A model generated the notes under the pieces. That model was not told where the DNA came from. It worked only from the letters and a program-made list of their open reading frames with translations, and did not search any database. Both the position numbers and the translations under genes were made by a program. A stretch of 64,000 nucleotides of DNA from positions 310,001-374,000 of the forward strand of contig NZ_JAAIXY010000011.1 of the NCBI RefSeq assembly GCF_010894455.1, given 5' to 3'. Positions 1 through 10,647 of the stretch are shown piece by piece. Numbering within the stretch: the first letter of the stretch is position 1; every line of letters starts with the position of its first letter. Source of the stretch: Myxococcus eversor. GTDB lineage: Bacteria > Myxococcota > Myxococcia > Myxococcales > Myxococcaceae.

Positions 1-7
1 CGGTCCG

Positions 8-52
8 AAAAAACGATGGGGTGGAAGGCGCCCCCCGGGCCTTCCACCCCAT
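8..52 (-). terminator. Rho-independent terminator of the VWA lipoprotein gene
   Basis: A perfect 13-bp stem (16-28 pairing with 40-52) encloses an 11-nt loop. Read on the minus strand it is followed by a run of six T, 27 nt past the stop codon of the VWA lipoprotein gene. This is the classic intrinsic-terminator layout. Confidence 0.85.
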
Positions 53-78
53 TCCCCCTGCAACCTGCTTGGGCCTGC

Positions 79-1941
79 CTACTCGCCGCGGGCGGAAGCG
101 CCGGACAGCGCGCGGGCCTGCGACACCAGCTTGACGAACTCGTTGCGGTCCGCGTCACCAGCGGCGGCGCCCTCGGCGAGCTTCTGCGTGGTGGCCAGGC
201 TCCAGCCCTCGGCGGCCGGGTTGCCCCGGAGGATGTCCGCGGTGGAGGCGACGGCCAGGGCGAAGCGGAAGTCAGGCGAGGAGGCCTCCACCGAGGCGCG
301 CAGCAACGAGCGCTCGAAGGGGAAGGACTGCTCGGCGGCCTCGGTGCCGTTGGGCGCCTTGGCGCGCACTCGCACGGTGGCGAGCGACTCCTTCGAGTCC
401 TTCACCAGCTCCACCTCGTACAGCGCGGTGACGTTGTGGCCCGCGCCAATCTCACCCGCGTCCACCTTGTCGTTGCGGAAGTCGTTGTCCGCCACGTCCC
501 GGTTCTCGTAGCCCATCAGGCGGTAGCGGCGCACGGCGGCGGGGTTGAACTCCACCTGGAGCTTCACGTCCTTGGCGATGACCTCCAGCGTGCCGGTGAG
601 CTGCGTCTCGAAGACCTTCTTCGCCTCCTTGAAGCTGTCCACGTAGAAGCAGTTGCCGTTCCCCTTGTCCGCGAGCTTCTCCATCATGTCGTCGCGGTAG
701 TTGCCCATGCCGAAGCCCACGGCGGTGAGGGTGACGCCCTCGGCCACGTACTTGTGGATGCTCTCCAGCATCGCCTGCGGGCTCAGCGTGGGGCCGATGT
801 TGGCGTCGCCGTCGGTGAGGACGATGACTCGGGAGACGACCTTGCCAGAGGCCTTCTTCACCGCGTGCTTGTAGGCCAGCTCCATGCCGGTGCCCATCGC
901 GGTGCCGCCACCGGACTGGAGCGTGTCCAGCGCGGCGTGGATGGTCTTCACGTCCGTGGCCGGCGTCGGCGCCAGCACCTCACGCGTGGAGCCCGCGTAG
1001 GTGACGATGGCCACCGTGTCGTTCTCGTTGAGGTTCTTCACGGCGATCTTGATGGCCTCCTTGGCGAGCGGCAGCTTGTCCTGCGACGCCATGGAGCCGC
1101 TGGTGTCCACCAGGAACACCAGGTGCGCCTGCTTGCGCTGCGAGCGCGAGACGACCTTGCCCTGCACGCCCACGCGCACGAAGTGGCGCTTCGAGTCGAA
1201 GGGCGACGGCGCGGCCTCCAGGTGCACCGTGAAGGCGCCCGTCTCCGGCGGGGTGTAGCGGTACTTGAAGTAGTTGACGAACTCCTCGACGCGCACGGCG
1301 GAGGAGGGCGGCAGGTTGCCGTTCTGGAGGTAGCGGCGGGCCACCGTGTACGACGCGGTGTCGACGTCCGCGGCGAACGTGGACAGCGGGTCCTTGCTCG
1401 TCTCGGTGAAGCTGTTGGGCTTCCAGGCCTCGAAGGTGTTGCCCTGCCGCGGGCCACCGGTGTCCACCCCGTCCAGGTCCTTCTCCGTGAGGCGGGCGCT
1501 GGCCTCGAGCTTCTTCGTGGGGGCCATCCGGGAGGGCTTCGCCGGCGGAGGACCCTGGACACTTCCGATGACGCCACCGGCCACCGCGCCTCCTCCCAGC
1601 GTGGCGGTGGCGGGCGCGGCCATCATGGGCTCGGGGGCGGGTGCCTCACGCATCATCTCCGCCTCGATGCCTCGGGGCGCCTTCATGGCCCGGTCCTCTT
1701 TGGGCTGCGCGGCCACGGTCTTCCTCTGGTCCGTGCTCCCCTCGTCGGCGGCGAAGTCCTGGGGCGAGGCGCTCGGAGGCGGGGCCGCCTCGGCGTTGGC
1801 CTGGGCGGTGGGGCGCGCTTCGGCGGCCCTCAGGCCCTGCTTCTCGTTCTGGGATGAGGAGGAGCATGCCGGCAGGACACAGGCGACGAGCAGGGCACTT
1901 CCCCACTGGGTCAAACGGCGCTTCAGGAAGGTCTGGGACAT
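79..1941 (-). CDS. VWA domain lipoprotein, YfbK-like
   Basis: Predicted 620-aa lipoprotein with a von Willebrand factor A domain. The ATG at 1941 is chosen because a GGAG lies just upstream and a lipoprotein signal follows directly, with a lipobox ending PAC near residue 26. A Pro/Ala-rich linker comes next, then a segment typical of the N-terminal part of YfbK-like proteins (TFAADVDTASY). The VWA domain carries the MIDAS motif DTSGSM at about residues 279-284. The C-terminal part resembles the DUF3520 region of this family. Family members are membrane-anchored, metal-dependent binding proteins of poorly known role. The gene stands alone, diverges from the VOC gene and has its own terminator. 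Domain assignment is firm; the biological role is not known. Confidence 0.9.
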   Translation of the reverse strand: MSQTFLKRRLTQWGSALLVACVLPACSSSSQNEKQGLRAAEARPTAQANAEAAPPPSASPQDFAADEGSTDQRKTVAAQPKEDRAMKAPRGIEAEMMREAPAPEPMMAAPATATLGGGAVAGGVIGSVQGPPPAKPSRMAPTKKLEASARLTEKDLDGVDTGGPRQGNTFEAWKPNSFTETSKDPLSTFAADVDTASYTVARRYLQNGNLPPSSAVRVEEFVNYFKYRYTPPETGAFTVHLEAAPSPFDSKRHFVRVGVQGKVVSRSQRKQAHLVFLVDTSGSMASQDKLPLAKEAIKIAVKNLNENDTVAIVTYAGSTREVLAPTPATDVKTIHAALDTLQSGGGTAMGTGMELAYKHAVKKASGKVVSRVIVLTDGDANIGPTLSPQAMLESIHKYVAEGVTLTAVGFGMGNYRDDMMEKLADKGNGNCFYVDSFKEAKKVFETQLTGTLEVIAKDVKLQVEFNPAAVRRYRLMGYENRDVADNDFRNDKVDAGEIGAGHNVTALYEVELVKDSKESLATVRVRAKAPNGTEAAEQSFPFERSLLRASVEASSPDFRFALAVASTADILRGNPAAEGWSLATTQKLAEGAAAGDADRNEFVKLVSQARALSGASARGE

Positions 1942-2039
1942 GTGTTCTCCGGGGGACGGAATCAACAGGCGCCGCATCGAAACGCACGACCTGACAAATG
2001 GGTCTATTCCCGCGATTTTTCCCGGTAGGTTCCAGGCCC

Positions 2040-2528
2040 ATGCAGACCTCGAGACCCTTCCGAATCCTGGGCATCCAGCAGATCGCCATCGGCGGCGCCG
2101 ACAAGGCCCCGCTCCGCAAGCTCTGGGTGGACCTGCTGGGCCTGACGCCGCACGGCACCTACCGCAGCGAGCGGGAGAACGTGGACGAGGACATCGTCAC
2201 CGCCGGCGCGGGGCCCTTCAAGGTGGAGGTGGACCTGATGCAGCCCGTCAATCTGGAGGGCAAGCCCCGGGTCCACGAGACGCCGCTCAACCACGTGGGC
2301 CTGTGGGTCGACGACCTGCCCGTCGCGGTGAAGTGGCTGGAAGCGCAGGGCCTGCGCTTCGCCCCCGGAGGCATCCGCAAGGGCGCCGCGGGCTTCGACA
2401 TCTGCTTCGTGCACCCCAAGGGCAACGAGCAGTTCCCCTACGGCGGCGAGGGCGTGCTCATCGAACTGGTCCAGGCTCCGCCGGAGGTCATCTCCGCGTT
2501 CGAGCGCCTCTCAACCGACGCTCACTGA
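2040..2528 (+). CDS. VOC (glyoxalase/epimerase) superfamily protein
   Basis: 162-aa single-domain protein of the vicinal oxygen chelate superfamily. It has the paired beta-alpha-beta modules: an opening [10 protein letters not shown] strand and a second [10 protein letters not shown] module carrying the metal-ligand-type His, and it ends with a [10 protein letters not shown] strand holding a likely ligand Glu. Family members include methylmalonyl-CoA epimerase, lactoylglutathione lyase and dioxygenases; the layout is closest to the epimerase/glyoxalase type, but substrate cannot be told from sequence. The ATG at 2040 is preferred to one 42 nt upstream because the fold starts there. It diverges from the VWA lipoprotein gene (98 bp between starts) and its 3' end overlaps the convergent membrane protein gene by 7 bp. 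Confidence 0.8.
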   Translation: MQTSRPFRILGIQQIAIGGADKAPLRKLWVDLLGLTPHGTYRSERENVDEDIVTAGAGPFKVEVDLMQPVNLEGKPRVHETPLNHVGLWVDDLPVAVKWLEAQGLRFAPGGIRKGAAGFDICFVHPKGNEQFPYGGEGVLIELVQAPPEVISAFERLSTDAH

Positions 2529-3622
2529 GGCACGGCGGGACGCAGCCTCCTGCCCAGGCTCCGGAGCGCCGTGCGCACGAGGTGCTCCAGCCGGTCCCAC
2601 GCCAGGCACAACATCCACGTGGCGACGATGAGCGCCGCGGTGAGCAGCCAGTACTGGCCCCAGCCACTGCGGTCTCCCCAGAAGCGCTGGAACGAGAAGA
2701 CGCCTCCAATCCGGTAGAACAGCAGCATCTCGTGGAAGAAGTAGGCGGAGAGCGACGACGTCCCGAAGACCTCGATGAACCGCCGCAGCCGCGAGGGCGC
2801 ATGGTCCCCGGGCACCCGGGCCTCCAGCGCCATCAGCCCGAGCAGCACGGCGCAGACCCACGCGAAGCGGGCCGCCGAGTTCGACGGGTTGGAGACGAAG
2901 AAGCGGTGGTGCGGGTAGAGCTGGAAGAGGAAGTCTCCCGACGCCGCAGCGATGGCGCCCACCGCGACGAGCATGAGCAGCGCCACGGCCAGGGGACGCC
3001 GGCCCCATGCGCCCGCGAGGCTCCCGGCGAACGCGCCCAGCCACGCGAAGCCCATCCATGGCAGCAGGGGGAAGGGCGCGAAGGAGGACTTGTTGGTGAG
3101 CGTGGCCAAGGGCTCGGGCACGTGCTCACCGAAGGGCGCCACGGCGAAGACGATGAAGGCCAGCGCCAGGCTCAGCCCCGCCAGTCCCCGAGGCCGCGAG
3201 GCCAGCGCGGAGACCCCTGGCAGCATGAGCATCAGGCACAGGCCCACGCACTGGAGGATGTCCATGCGGAAGAGCCACTTCGGCTCGCTCAGCAACGGGA
3301 ACCACGCCCAGTTGACCAGGGATGCGACGAGGAGGACCTCGCAGGTGCGGCGGAAGTTCTTGGGCACGCGCTCGCGCAGGCGACCGCTGGCGGCGCTGCG
3401 CACCATGACGAGCGCGAGCGCGAAGCCGGCGGAGAAGATGAACGCGGGGGCGACCAGCCCGTCCACCTTGAGCAGGCGGCCCACCCAGACGCTCTTGCGC
3501 AGCTCCGGGGTGAGCAGCGCCAGCGAGTGCGTCTGGACCATGAACAGCACGGCGATGCCGCGCAGCCAGTCGATGGCGCGCACGCGCTCTTGGGACACGG
3601 GGAGGGACGGGGAGGGGGTCAA
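2522..3622 (-). CDS. Multi-pass membrane acyltransferase-like protein
   Basis: 366-aa integral membrane protein with about nine to ten hydrophobic segments. The N-terminal signature [18 protein letters not shown] resembles the first helix of the heparan-alpha-glucosaminide N-acetyltransferase/DUF1624 and YeiB-like families, where a conserved Asp-Arg pair and a His lie at the membrane face. The C-terminal part ([15 protein letters not shown]) has the Ser-x-Tyr-x-x-His pattern seen in membrane acyltransferases. It may transfer an acyl group to a cell-surface glycan, but this is inference. It is convergent with the VOC gene and followed by no clear terminator. Confidence 0.7.
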   Translation of the reverse strand: MTPSPSLPVSQERVRAIDWLRGIAVLFMVQTHSLALLTPELRKSVWVGRLLKVDGLVAPAFIFSAGFALALVMVRSAASGRLRERVPKNFRRTCEVLLVASLVNWAWFPLLSEPKWLFRMDILQCVGLCLMLMLPGVSALASRPRGLAGLSLALAFIVFAVAPFGEHVPEPLATLTNKSSFAPFPLLPWMGFAWLGAFAGSLAGAWGRRPLAVALLMLVAVGAIAAASGDFLFQLYPHHRFFVSNPSNSAARFAWVCAVLLGLMALEARVPGDHAPSRLRRFIEVFGTSSLSAYFFHEMLLFYRIGGVFSFQRFWGDRSGWGQYWLLTAALIVATWMLCLAWDRLEHLVRTALRSLGRRLRPAVPQ

Positions 3623-3753
3623 GGCGGGCGCACCCTACGGCAAGTCCGGGCCCGCGTGTATGGGGAGGAGGGATGAGCGGGCTGGCGGGCCCGGGGACAT
3701 GAAAGGATGCGCCCCGTTCATGCCAGGATTACAGCCTGGAGACGGCGTCATGC

Positions 3754-4914
<1,161 letters not shown>

Positions 4915-5055
4915 CGAGTCCCTCGCGCCCTGGCCGTTGCCCCAGCGAGCCAGGGCCCGATGCCCGCCTCCCTGGCTCCTTCGGGAGCAGGGGGGCCCCC
5001 GGACGGAGTGTCGTCGAGCGTGACAGGCGCGGGGCCACATGTGCATAGAAGAGGG

Positions 5056-6492
5056 GTGTCCGACTCCCCTGGCTCCTCTCCACCTGGCTCGCCGCCCGCG
5101 TCCGCCAACAGAGGCTCCCGGCTCGCGTCCATCGCCGTGGCGAGCGCGCTGTTCATGGAGTTCGTCGACTCCACCGCGCTGTCCACCGCGCTGCCGACGC
5201 TGTCCGTGGCCTTCGGCACGGACCCCATCCACCTCAAGCTCGCGCTGACGTCCTACATCCTGGCGCTGGCGGTGCTCGCGCCCGCGAGTGGCTGGATTGC
5301 CGACCGCTTCGGTCCCCGCCGCGTCTTCATGCTCGCGATGGGGGTGTTCCTCATCGCCTCGGTGCTGTGCGGCTTCTCCCGGACGCTGCCCCAGCTCGTC
5401 ATCTTCCGCACACTCCAGGGCCTGGGGGGCGCGCTGATGACGCCGGTGGGGCGGCTCATCGTGGTGGGCTCGGCGCCCAGGGATCAGCTGGTGTCGGCGC
5501 TGAGCTGGTTCACGATGCCGGCGCTGGTGGGGCCGCTCATCGGTCCACCGCTGGCGGGCCTCATCCTCGGCGTGGCGGACTGGCCGTGGATCTTCTTCAT
5601 CAACGTGCCGGTGGGCCTGTTGGGCATGCTCGCGGTGTCGCGCTTCGTGCCGGAGCTGCCCCAGCCGCACCCGGGCCCGTTCGACTGGCGGGGGTATGCC
5701 ATCGCCGCGGTGGCCATCACCCTGACGATTGGCGCGGCGGAGACGCTGGGCGTGGGGCTGGTGCCCGTCCACATCCAGATGGGCATGGCGCTGGTGGCCG
5801 TGGGGGCGATTGCGCTCTACGTGTCGCACGCGCTGCGGATGAAGAAGCCGGTGTTGGACGTGCGGCTCTTGACGCTGTCGACGTTCAGGGCCAGCACGGC
5901 GGGGGGCGGGCTGGTGCGGATGGGGTTGGGCGCGACGCCGTTCCTCCTGCCCCTCCTGCTCCAGGTGGGCCTGGGGTGGGGGCCGTTCGAGGCGGGCCTG
6001 GTCACGATTGGCACGGGGCTGGGGGCCATGTCCTGCAAGCCCGTGGCGCCCTGGGTCATCAGGCGGCTGGGCTTCCGGACGACGCTGGTGGGCTCCAACC
6101 TGGCGGCGGCGGTGCTGACGGCGCTGCCAGCGCTCTTCCGCAACTCCACGCCCATTCCGCTCATCGTCGCCACGCTGATGATCAGCGGCTTCGTGCGCTC
6201 GCTGCAGTTCACCGCCATCAACGCCGTGGCCTATGCGGACATCCCCCGGGAAAAGATGAGCCAGGCCTCCACGGTGGCGGTGGTGACGCAGCAGATGGCG
6301 CTGAGCGTGGGCATCAGCCTGGGCGCGCTCATGCTGCACCTGGCGCGAGGCAGTGGGGATGCGCCGCTGACCCCGGACCGCTTCCTGTTGCCGTTCCTCG
6401 CCGTGGGCGTGGTGTCTTCGTTGGCGGGGCCGCTGTTCAGCCGGTTGCCGGAGGACGCGGGTTCGCGCATCGGTGGACGCGCGGCGCGTTGA
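5056..6492 (+). CDS. MFS efflux transporter, DHA2 (EmrB/QacA) type
   Basis: About 478-aa major facilitator protein with roughly 14 hydrophobic segments. Motif A between helices 2 and 3 reads GWIADRFGPRRVF, and the motif C-type segment of helix 5 reads GPLIGPPLAGLIL, both typical of drug:proton antiporters. Helix 1 contains FMEFVDSTALSTALP, in which an acidic residue is characteristic of DHA2 members. Export of toxic compounds is the likely role; substrate unknown. The start is uncertain: the GTG at 5056 is used, but its GAGG is only about 1-2 nt away, and an in-frame ATG exists at 4960 that would add a Pro/Gly/Ser-rich leader. It is convergent with the next gene. Confidence 0.85.
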   Translation: MSDSPGSSPPGSPPASANRGSRLASIAVASALFMEFVDSTALSTALPTLSVAFGTDPIHLKLALTSYILALAVLAPASGWIADRFGPRRVFMLAMGVFLIASVLCGFSRTLPQLVIFRTLQGLGGALMTPVGRLIVVGSAPRDQLVSALSWFTMPALVGPLIGPPLAGLILGVADWPWIFFINVPVGLLGMLAVSRFVPELPQPHPGPFDWRGYAIAAVAITLTIGAAETLGVGLVPVHIQMGMALVAVGAIALYVSHALRMKKPVLDVRLLTLSTFRASTAGGGLVRMGLGATPFLLPLLLQVGLGWGPFEAGLVTIGTGLGAMSCKPVAPWVIRRLGFRTTLVGSNLAAAVLTALPALFRNSTPIPLIVATLMISGFVRSLQFTAINAVAYADIPREKMSQASTVAVVTQQMALSVGISLGALMLHLARGSGDAPLTPDRFLLPFLAVGVVSSLAGPLFSRLPEDAGSRIGGRAAR

Positions 6493-6498
6493 AACGCA

Positions 6499-6528
6499 GC
6501 TGCCCGGGCTGGAGGGACCCCGGGCAGC
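6499..6528. terminator. Probable bidirectional terminator hairpin
   Basis: A perfect 10-bp GC-rich stem (6499-6508 with 6519-6528) sits between the convergent transporter and Cys-rich lipoprotein genes. There is no strong U tract on either side, so intrinsic termination is inferred from position and stem strength. Confidence 0.5.
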
Positions 6529-6549
6529 GAACGCCCCGACTCACGTTTG

Positions 6550-7740
6550 TTACAGGCCGTCGGGGTAGCAGAAGCCGTAGGTGCGGTCGAAGCCGCCACC
6601 GGCGCGGCCGTAGCTCATGTAGCCCAGCTCCTCGCCCGGGCCGCAGTTGCTGCGAGCGCGCTCGTATGCGTAGCAGGTGCCCTTGCCCGTGCGGGACAGG
6701 TCCAGGCACGCGCCGCGCGCGCCCTCGGTGCCGCAGAACTCGGCGTAGCCCACGCTGCACTGTTCGCCAATCTGGGCGGAGTCGAAGTCGAAGCCGAGCG
6801 GCTGGAGCACGGACTGCTCGATGCACAGACCGTAGACGCCGCAGAGGGTGCCCGAGGGGCAGCCCGGGTTGGCCGCCATGAAGTCACACGTCTTCAGGCA
6901 CTGGGCATCGTCGGAGAGCAGGTCCGTGCAGGTGAAGCCCTGCTCGCAGTCCGTCGAGGCGAGCTCGTACTCGCTCGCCGCGGGGGTGGTGGTGCACGCC
7001 TGGCCCTGCGTCTTGGTGCCCAGCGCGCGCTCCAGTGTGCCGTCGCTGGCGGCGTAGTTGTCGGGCACGCAGGTGGTGTCCGGCAGGTTCGCCGTCAGCG
7101 AGCCCTCGCGCGGATCACAGCCTCCGGGGCGCACGGTGTTCCACGTCGCGAAGCGGATCCACTTGCACTCGCCGCCCGGAACCACGGCGCTGCCCCAGTA
7201 GGGCGCGTTGAGCGGCGGGGCGTCCACGGACTCGCGGAGCGTCACGTTCGCCAGCGCTCCAATCGTCTGGTCCGGAGACACCTTCAGCGCCAGGAGCATC
7301 GTCCCGGAGTCGGCGACGAGGTACTTCTCCGTCGGCGCACCGGAGTCCTGGTAGGCCATCACGCAGCGATCACACGTGAAGGTGTTGCCTCCACCCACGG
7401 ACAAGTCATACAGCCCGGGCGCAGTGTTCACGTCCAGCCGGAGGTACGCCAGGTTCTCGGCGGTGGGGGCGGCCGGGTTGTGGAACGTGCCCCGGTACGT
7501 CGGCTGCTGCGAGTACATCACCGGCGTCAGCTCCATGCCGTTGCTCAGGTCTCCCAGCGTGATTTCGGTACAGCCTGGGGGCGGCGTCAGGGATTTGGCC
7601 TGCTCCTCGATGGAGCCCACCTCCTCCTGATTCGCCGCGGGCTCCTTCGGGGTGGTGGGCCCACAGCCCACCAGTCCCGCGAGCACCACCACACCCCAAC
7701 GCAAACCCTTCACAGAAGCATCGCCGAGACGGGACGCCAT
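6550..7740 (-). CDS. Cysteine-rich lipoprotein of unknown function
   Basis: 396-aa exported protein. A short signal with lipobox LVGC near residue 26 indicates lipidation. The N-terminal half looks like a beta-rich domain containing a CDRC pair; the C-terminal third is Cys-rich (for example CEQGFTCTDL, CLKTCDF and CGVYGLC), likely disulfide-bonded, a pattern often met in myxobacterial surface lipoproteins. GGAGAG precedes the ATG with good spacing. It is probably monocistronic. I do not recognise a family. Confidence 0.75.
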   Translation of the reverse strand: MASRLGDASVKGLRWGVVVLAGLVGCGPTTPKEPAANQEEVGSIEEQAKSLTPPPGCTEITLGDLSNGMELTPVMYSQQPTYRGTFHNPAAPTAENLAYLRLDVNTAPGLYDLSVGGGNTFTCDRCVMAYQDSGAPTEKYLVADSGTMLLALKVSPDQTIGALANVTLRESVDAPPLNAPYWGSAVVPGGECKWIRFATWNTVRPGGCDPREGSLTANLPDTTCVPDNYAASDGTLERALGTKTQGQACTTTPAASEYELASTDCEQGFTCTDLLSDDAQCLKTCDFMAANPGCPSGTLCGVYGLCIEQSVLQPLGFDFDSAQIGEQCSVGYAEFCGTEGARGACLDLSRTGKGTCYAYERARSNCGPGEELGYMSYGRAGGGFDRTYGFCYPDGL

Positions 7741-8106
7741 GTTCTCTCCAATGGTTGTCAGTCAGGCACTCACGCGTGCCGCCAGCCGGGAACTCCCGGG
7801 GGCCTGGGAGATACTTGCAAATGTGAAACTGGTGCAACTCAATTTCGACCGGTGTCGGAAGGGCGCGAGATGACCTTCAAACGGCAAGTAAGTCCGCCCG
7901 TTCGAGGATTGAACGGAGCGTGTCTGGTGAGGTCGCATCAATTCTTTCGAGCCCCAAGGTGCACCATGCGCACGGGAAATTCACAGGGACATGGATGCCC
8001 GGACGGGCGTGACGCCACGGGTCGAAGGGGGAGGGCGCATTCCCACACCAAGGTCCGAGAGGGAATGTGCTCTCATTCAGGCTCCCCTTGTGGAAGGAGT
8101 GACACC
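7741..8106. other. Divergent intergenic region, no gene seen
   Basis: 366 bp between the starts of two divergent lipoprotein genes. The part nearest the left gene is less GC-rich (around 7805-7900) and probably holds the promoters. No ORF with convincing codon use, hairpin or RNA gene was found. Confidence 0.5.
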
Positions 8107-8442
8107 ATGAAGACCACCCTGAGTGGTTTCGCCGTGCTGGCCGCGGGCTTCCTGATGGCGTGTGGCGCTGAGCCCCAGTTGCCCTCGGACGAGTCCGCGC
8201 CTCCGGTCGTCTCCGAAGGAGCGCCCACGGAGGGCACCGCTGGCGACGTGTCAGCCCAGGCCTGTGTGCAGCTCTACCGCCCCCGGTACAGCTCCTATTA
8301 CAACTCGCTCCCCTACAGCGAGGAGGGGTGGGTGGCCTCCTGCTATACGGACGACAACTGCGTCACGGAGTGTTTTGGCCCGGGAGGGGATGGGCCGTAC
8401 GCCTCGCACTCTGATTTCTTCTACTGCACCTACTGCCCCTGA
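8107..8442 (+). CDS. Small lipoprotein of unknown function
   Basis: 111-aa protein with a clear lipoprotein signal: charged MKTT start, hydrophobic core, lipobox LMAC at residues 16-19. A Ser/Pro-rich spacer leads to a short Tyr- and Cys-rich C-terminal domain ending CTYCP. GGAAGGAG lies just upstream of the ATG. It resembles the many short Cys-containing lipoproteins of myxobacteria, but no family is recognised. Confidence 0.75.
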   Translation: MKTTLSGFAVLAAGFLMACGAEPQLPSDESAPPVVSEGAPTEGTAGDVSAQACVQLYRPRYSSYYNSLPYSEEGWVASCYTDDNCVTECFGPGGDGPYASHSDFFYCTYCP

Positions 8443-8450
8443 CGGGCAGC

Positions 8451-8481
8451 GGGGCCGAGCGCTTTCAGGGCACTCGGCCCC
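8451..8481 (+). terminator. Likely terminator hairpin of the small lipoprotein gene
   Basis: A perfect 9-bp stem (8451-8459 with 8473-8481) starts 8 nt after the stop codon. The following sequence lacks a clean T run, so confidence is moderate. Confidence 0.5.
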
Positions 8482-8577
8482 ACCGTCGTCAGTTCTCATC
8501 GCAATCCAATCACACACAAGTGCTGCGATGGTCCGTGAGGCCTGGAGTTCCCCGTAAGGGGAGCCCGTGTCCCATGT

Positions 8578-9093
8578 CTACTTCGACGCCGGCGTGAGCA
8601 GGCTGTTGACCGTGTTGACCACCGCGGCGCCCTGGGCGACGAAGGGCACGGGCAGGGCCGCGACGAACGCCGAGGAGGCGTCGATGGCGGCGCGGGTCTT
8701 CTGCGCCGGCGTGGATGCCGGGTTGCTGAAGACGCCGTGCGCGTTGGAGGCGGAGGCCACCGCGCTGGCGATGTTCAGCCCGGGCACGAACCGGCCCAGC
8801 GTCTTGCCGACGAACGTGCTGGGCATCGAAGTGGGAACCACGCCGCCCGCCAGCTTCGCCACCGCGCGGCCACCGCTCTCGAAGGTGTCCGCCACGCTGA
8901 CGATATTGCCCGCCGTGCCAGACAGGCTGCCGACCTTCTCCAGCACCTGCTGCGGCGTCTTCACCGGCGCGGGCGCCGTGTTCTTGTTGCCCACGCTCTT
9001 GGCGGCATTGGCCTCGAGCGCGACCGCGTTCATCGTCCGGTCCAACGACTCCATGACAACAGCGCCCGTCTTCGGTCCGTTGATTCGGCCCAT
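8578..9093 (-). CDS. Hypothetical protein with hydrophobic C-terminal half
   Basis: 171-aa protein starting MGRINGPKTG; the ATG at 9093 is chosen over one seven codons upstream because GGAGAG lies at the right distance. The N-terminal part is polar and Ala-rich. The C-terminal half has two Ala/Val/Gly-rich hydrophobic stretches (FVPGLNIASAVASA; FVAALPVPFVAQGAAVV) that could insert into a membrane. There is no signal peptide. No family recognised. Confidence 0.6.
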   Translation of the reverse strand: MGRINGPKTGAVVMESLDRTMNAVALEANAAKSVGNKNTAPAPVKTPQQVLEKVGSLSGTAGNIVSVADTFESGGRAVAKLAGGVVPTSMPSTFVGKTLGRFVPGLNIASAVASASNAHGVFSNPASTPAQKTRAAIDASSAFVAALPVPFVAQGAAVVNTVNSLLTPASK

Positions 9094-9269
9094 GGTGTCT
9101 CTCCGTGAATGCAATTGCTGCGTACAAAGGGTTTATCGGAGGTGGGATGGAGGAGTTTCGCCCACCTTTCCGCTGATGCGACGGTTGACCGATGCGCTCG
9201 AATCCGTGTGGGGACCTCGGCGATCGGCACGAGGCTCCGAGGATTCACCTTGTGGTAACGGGTGGTGGG

Positions 9270-9755
9270 ATGAACTCACTGCCTCATCCCAGCGCGCTGC
9301 TCGTCACTGCGTTCAATGGACTGGTCGTCGCCTATGACCGCGCGAGCGGCGGCACCGCGTGGACCTTCTCCGTCCCTGGCAAGTCAGTCCCAGGTGTTCG
9401 GCCGCGCCCGACACACGTGGAGGTGCATGATGGGCGGGTGTTCGTGTTCGCGGCCGGCTCCGAAGGCGTATTGAAGAAGCGCGTCTTCGTCGATGTCCAC
9501 GCGCTCGACCATGAGAGCGGGCGCCCGCTTTGGACTCAGCGCGTGGCGGCGGCCCATGCGCCGGACTTCACGAGCGCGGTGGTACTGGTCGATGCGGGAC
9601 AGGTCATCGTCTCCTACCATGAGGTCCTCGTGGCGTTCGCGGCGGATACCGGCGAGCCCCAATGGACGCGAAGCAGCGAACATGGAGACGGGGGCGTCTA
9701 CTCGCTCCAACTGCAGATGGGTGTCCATGGCGGGCGGGGACGGCCGTTGACATGA
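9270..9755 (+). CDS. Short PQQ-like beta-propeller repeat protein
   Basis: 161-aa protein with PQQ-type repeat strands: LVTAFNGLVVAYDRASGGTA, then a second repeat with ALDHESGRPLWTQRV and a third with VAFAADTGEPQWTR. Full beta-propellers need seven or eight blades; only about three are present, so this is either a small repeat protein or a 3' truncated copy. The last ten residues (Gly/Arg-rich) do not continue the repeat pattern. No signal peptide is visible. The ATG at 9270 is taken because the first blade starts right after it. Confidence 0.6.
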   Translation: MNSLPHPSALLVTAFNGLVVAYDRASGGTAWTFSVPGKSVPGVRPRPTHVEVHDGRVFVFAAGSEGVLKKRVFVDVHALDHESGRPLWTQRVAAAHAPDFTSAVVLVDAGQVIVSYHEVLVAFAADTGEPQWTRSSEHGDGGVYSLQLQMGVHGGRGRPLT

Positions 9756-9822
9756 TAGAAGCCATCCGCCAAATCGCCTCGCGACCTCCCGCGCAGCGCG
9801 CACAGAACTGAGCCTTTTCGGA

Positions 9823-10275
9823 ATGATCCTCCGCACTGTCACAGATGAAGACCTCCCGATCTTCTTCGAACACCAGCGCGACCCGGAAGCGCTGCGCATG
9901 GCCGCGTTTTCATCGCGGGAGCGCGATGCGTTCATGACCCACTGGCGCACCAACGTTCTCCGCCCTGGAAATCTCTCCCGCGCCATCGTCGTGGGCGGCG
10001 TGGTCGTCGGGAACATCGGCAGTTGGGAGCAGGATGGCAAACGCCTCGTCGGCTATTGGATCGGTCGCGAGCACTGGGGCAAAGGACTCGCCACCCGGGC
10101 CCTCTCTGAGTTTCTTGGGGTCGAGCCCGCACGGCCGCTTCACGCGTGGGTCGCGCTCCACAACGTCGCGTCGATCCGCGTCCTCGAGAAGTGTGGCTTC
10201 CAGACCGTCGTCGACGAGACCCAGGATCATCCGGATGGAGTCGCCGAAGTCCTCCTGAGACTTGGTTCGACGTAG
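9823..10275 (+). CDS. GNAT family N-acetyltransferase
   Basis: 150-aa single-domain acetyltransferase of the RimJ/RimL-like GNAT type. Acetyl-CoA-binding motif A is seen as WIGREHWGKGLATRAL, and motif B as the HNVASIRVLEKCGF segment typical of this subgroup. It would transfer an acetyl group from acetyl-CoA to an amine; the substrate is unknown. It lies 67 bp after the PQQ-repeat gene and is probably independent. Confidence 0.85.
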   Translation: MILRTVTDEDLPIFFEHQRDPEALRMAAFSSRERDAFMTHWRTNVLRPGNLSRAIVVGGVVVGNIGSWEQDGKRLVGYWIGREHWGKGLATRALSEFLGVEPARPLHAWVALHNVASIRVLEKCGFQTVVDETQDHPDGVAEVLLRLGST

Positions 10276-10406
10276 TGAGTGTGGCTGCGCATGGGCTGCT
10301 CTGATTTCTTGGATTCAAATATTGATACATCCTCAATCAATCGTAATTGACCCGGTGTTTCAAGCCTGATCCGAGTCATTGGAGAGGGTGATTCAATGGC
10401 TGTGGT

Positions 10407-10647
10407 GTGGATGTCTATTGGATTGGGGAAGCATCTCCGACCCCGCGGGCTCCATCGGCCTGGCGCAGTCTGCTGTTCATTCCCCAGTTCGCTTTCTCGC
10501 GCGCGGCCTCGTTGCCAGCGGACTGTTTCATCATCGACCTGCAGGATGCCGTGCCGCTGGCCGCCAAGGCCGCCGCTCGGGCCGGTCTCATGGAAGCCTT
10601 GAAGGGCGGAGTCTTCTCGGGCCGGCCCGTCGTCCCCGAACGAGGGA
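10407..10647 (+). pseudogene. Remnant of a CitE/HpcH-type lyase (N-terminal part)
   Basis: The frame from 10407 encodes a segment very like the start of the HpcH/HpaI aldolase/citrate lyase beta family: WRSLLFIPQF, then CFIIDLQDAVPLAAKAAARA and a GRPVV strand end. It then breaks at about 10635. The sequence continuing in another frame, GMAIVDGQLIGPPHLKAAHR from about 10645, is typical of the C-terminus of the same family. About 190 central residues are missing and the frame is shifted, so this looks like an internal deletion. The family cleaves or condenses acyl-CoA esters; this copy cannot be active. Confidence 0.65.

Noticed and set aside
16-1857. Long plus-strand reading frame opposite the VWA gene
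   Set aside because: It is the antisense shadow of a well-supported gene; amino acid composition (Arg, Leu, Gly, His rich) is typical of shadow frames in high-GC DNA. Similar long frames at 1346-3676, 3859-6339, 13326-15719, 18417-20786, 31650-33314 and 59981-61564 were dropped for the same reason.
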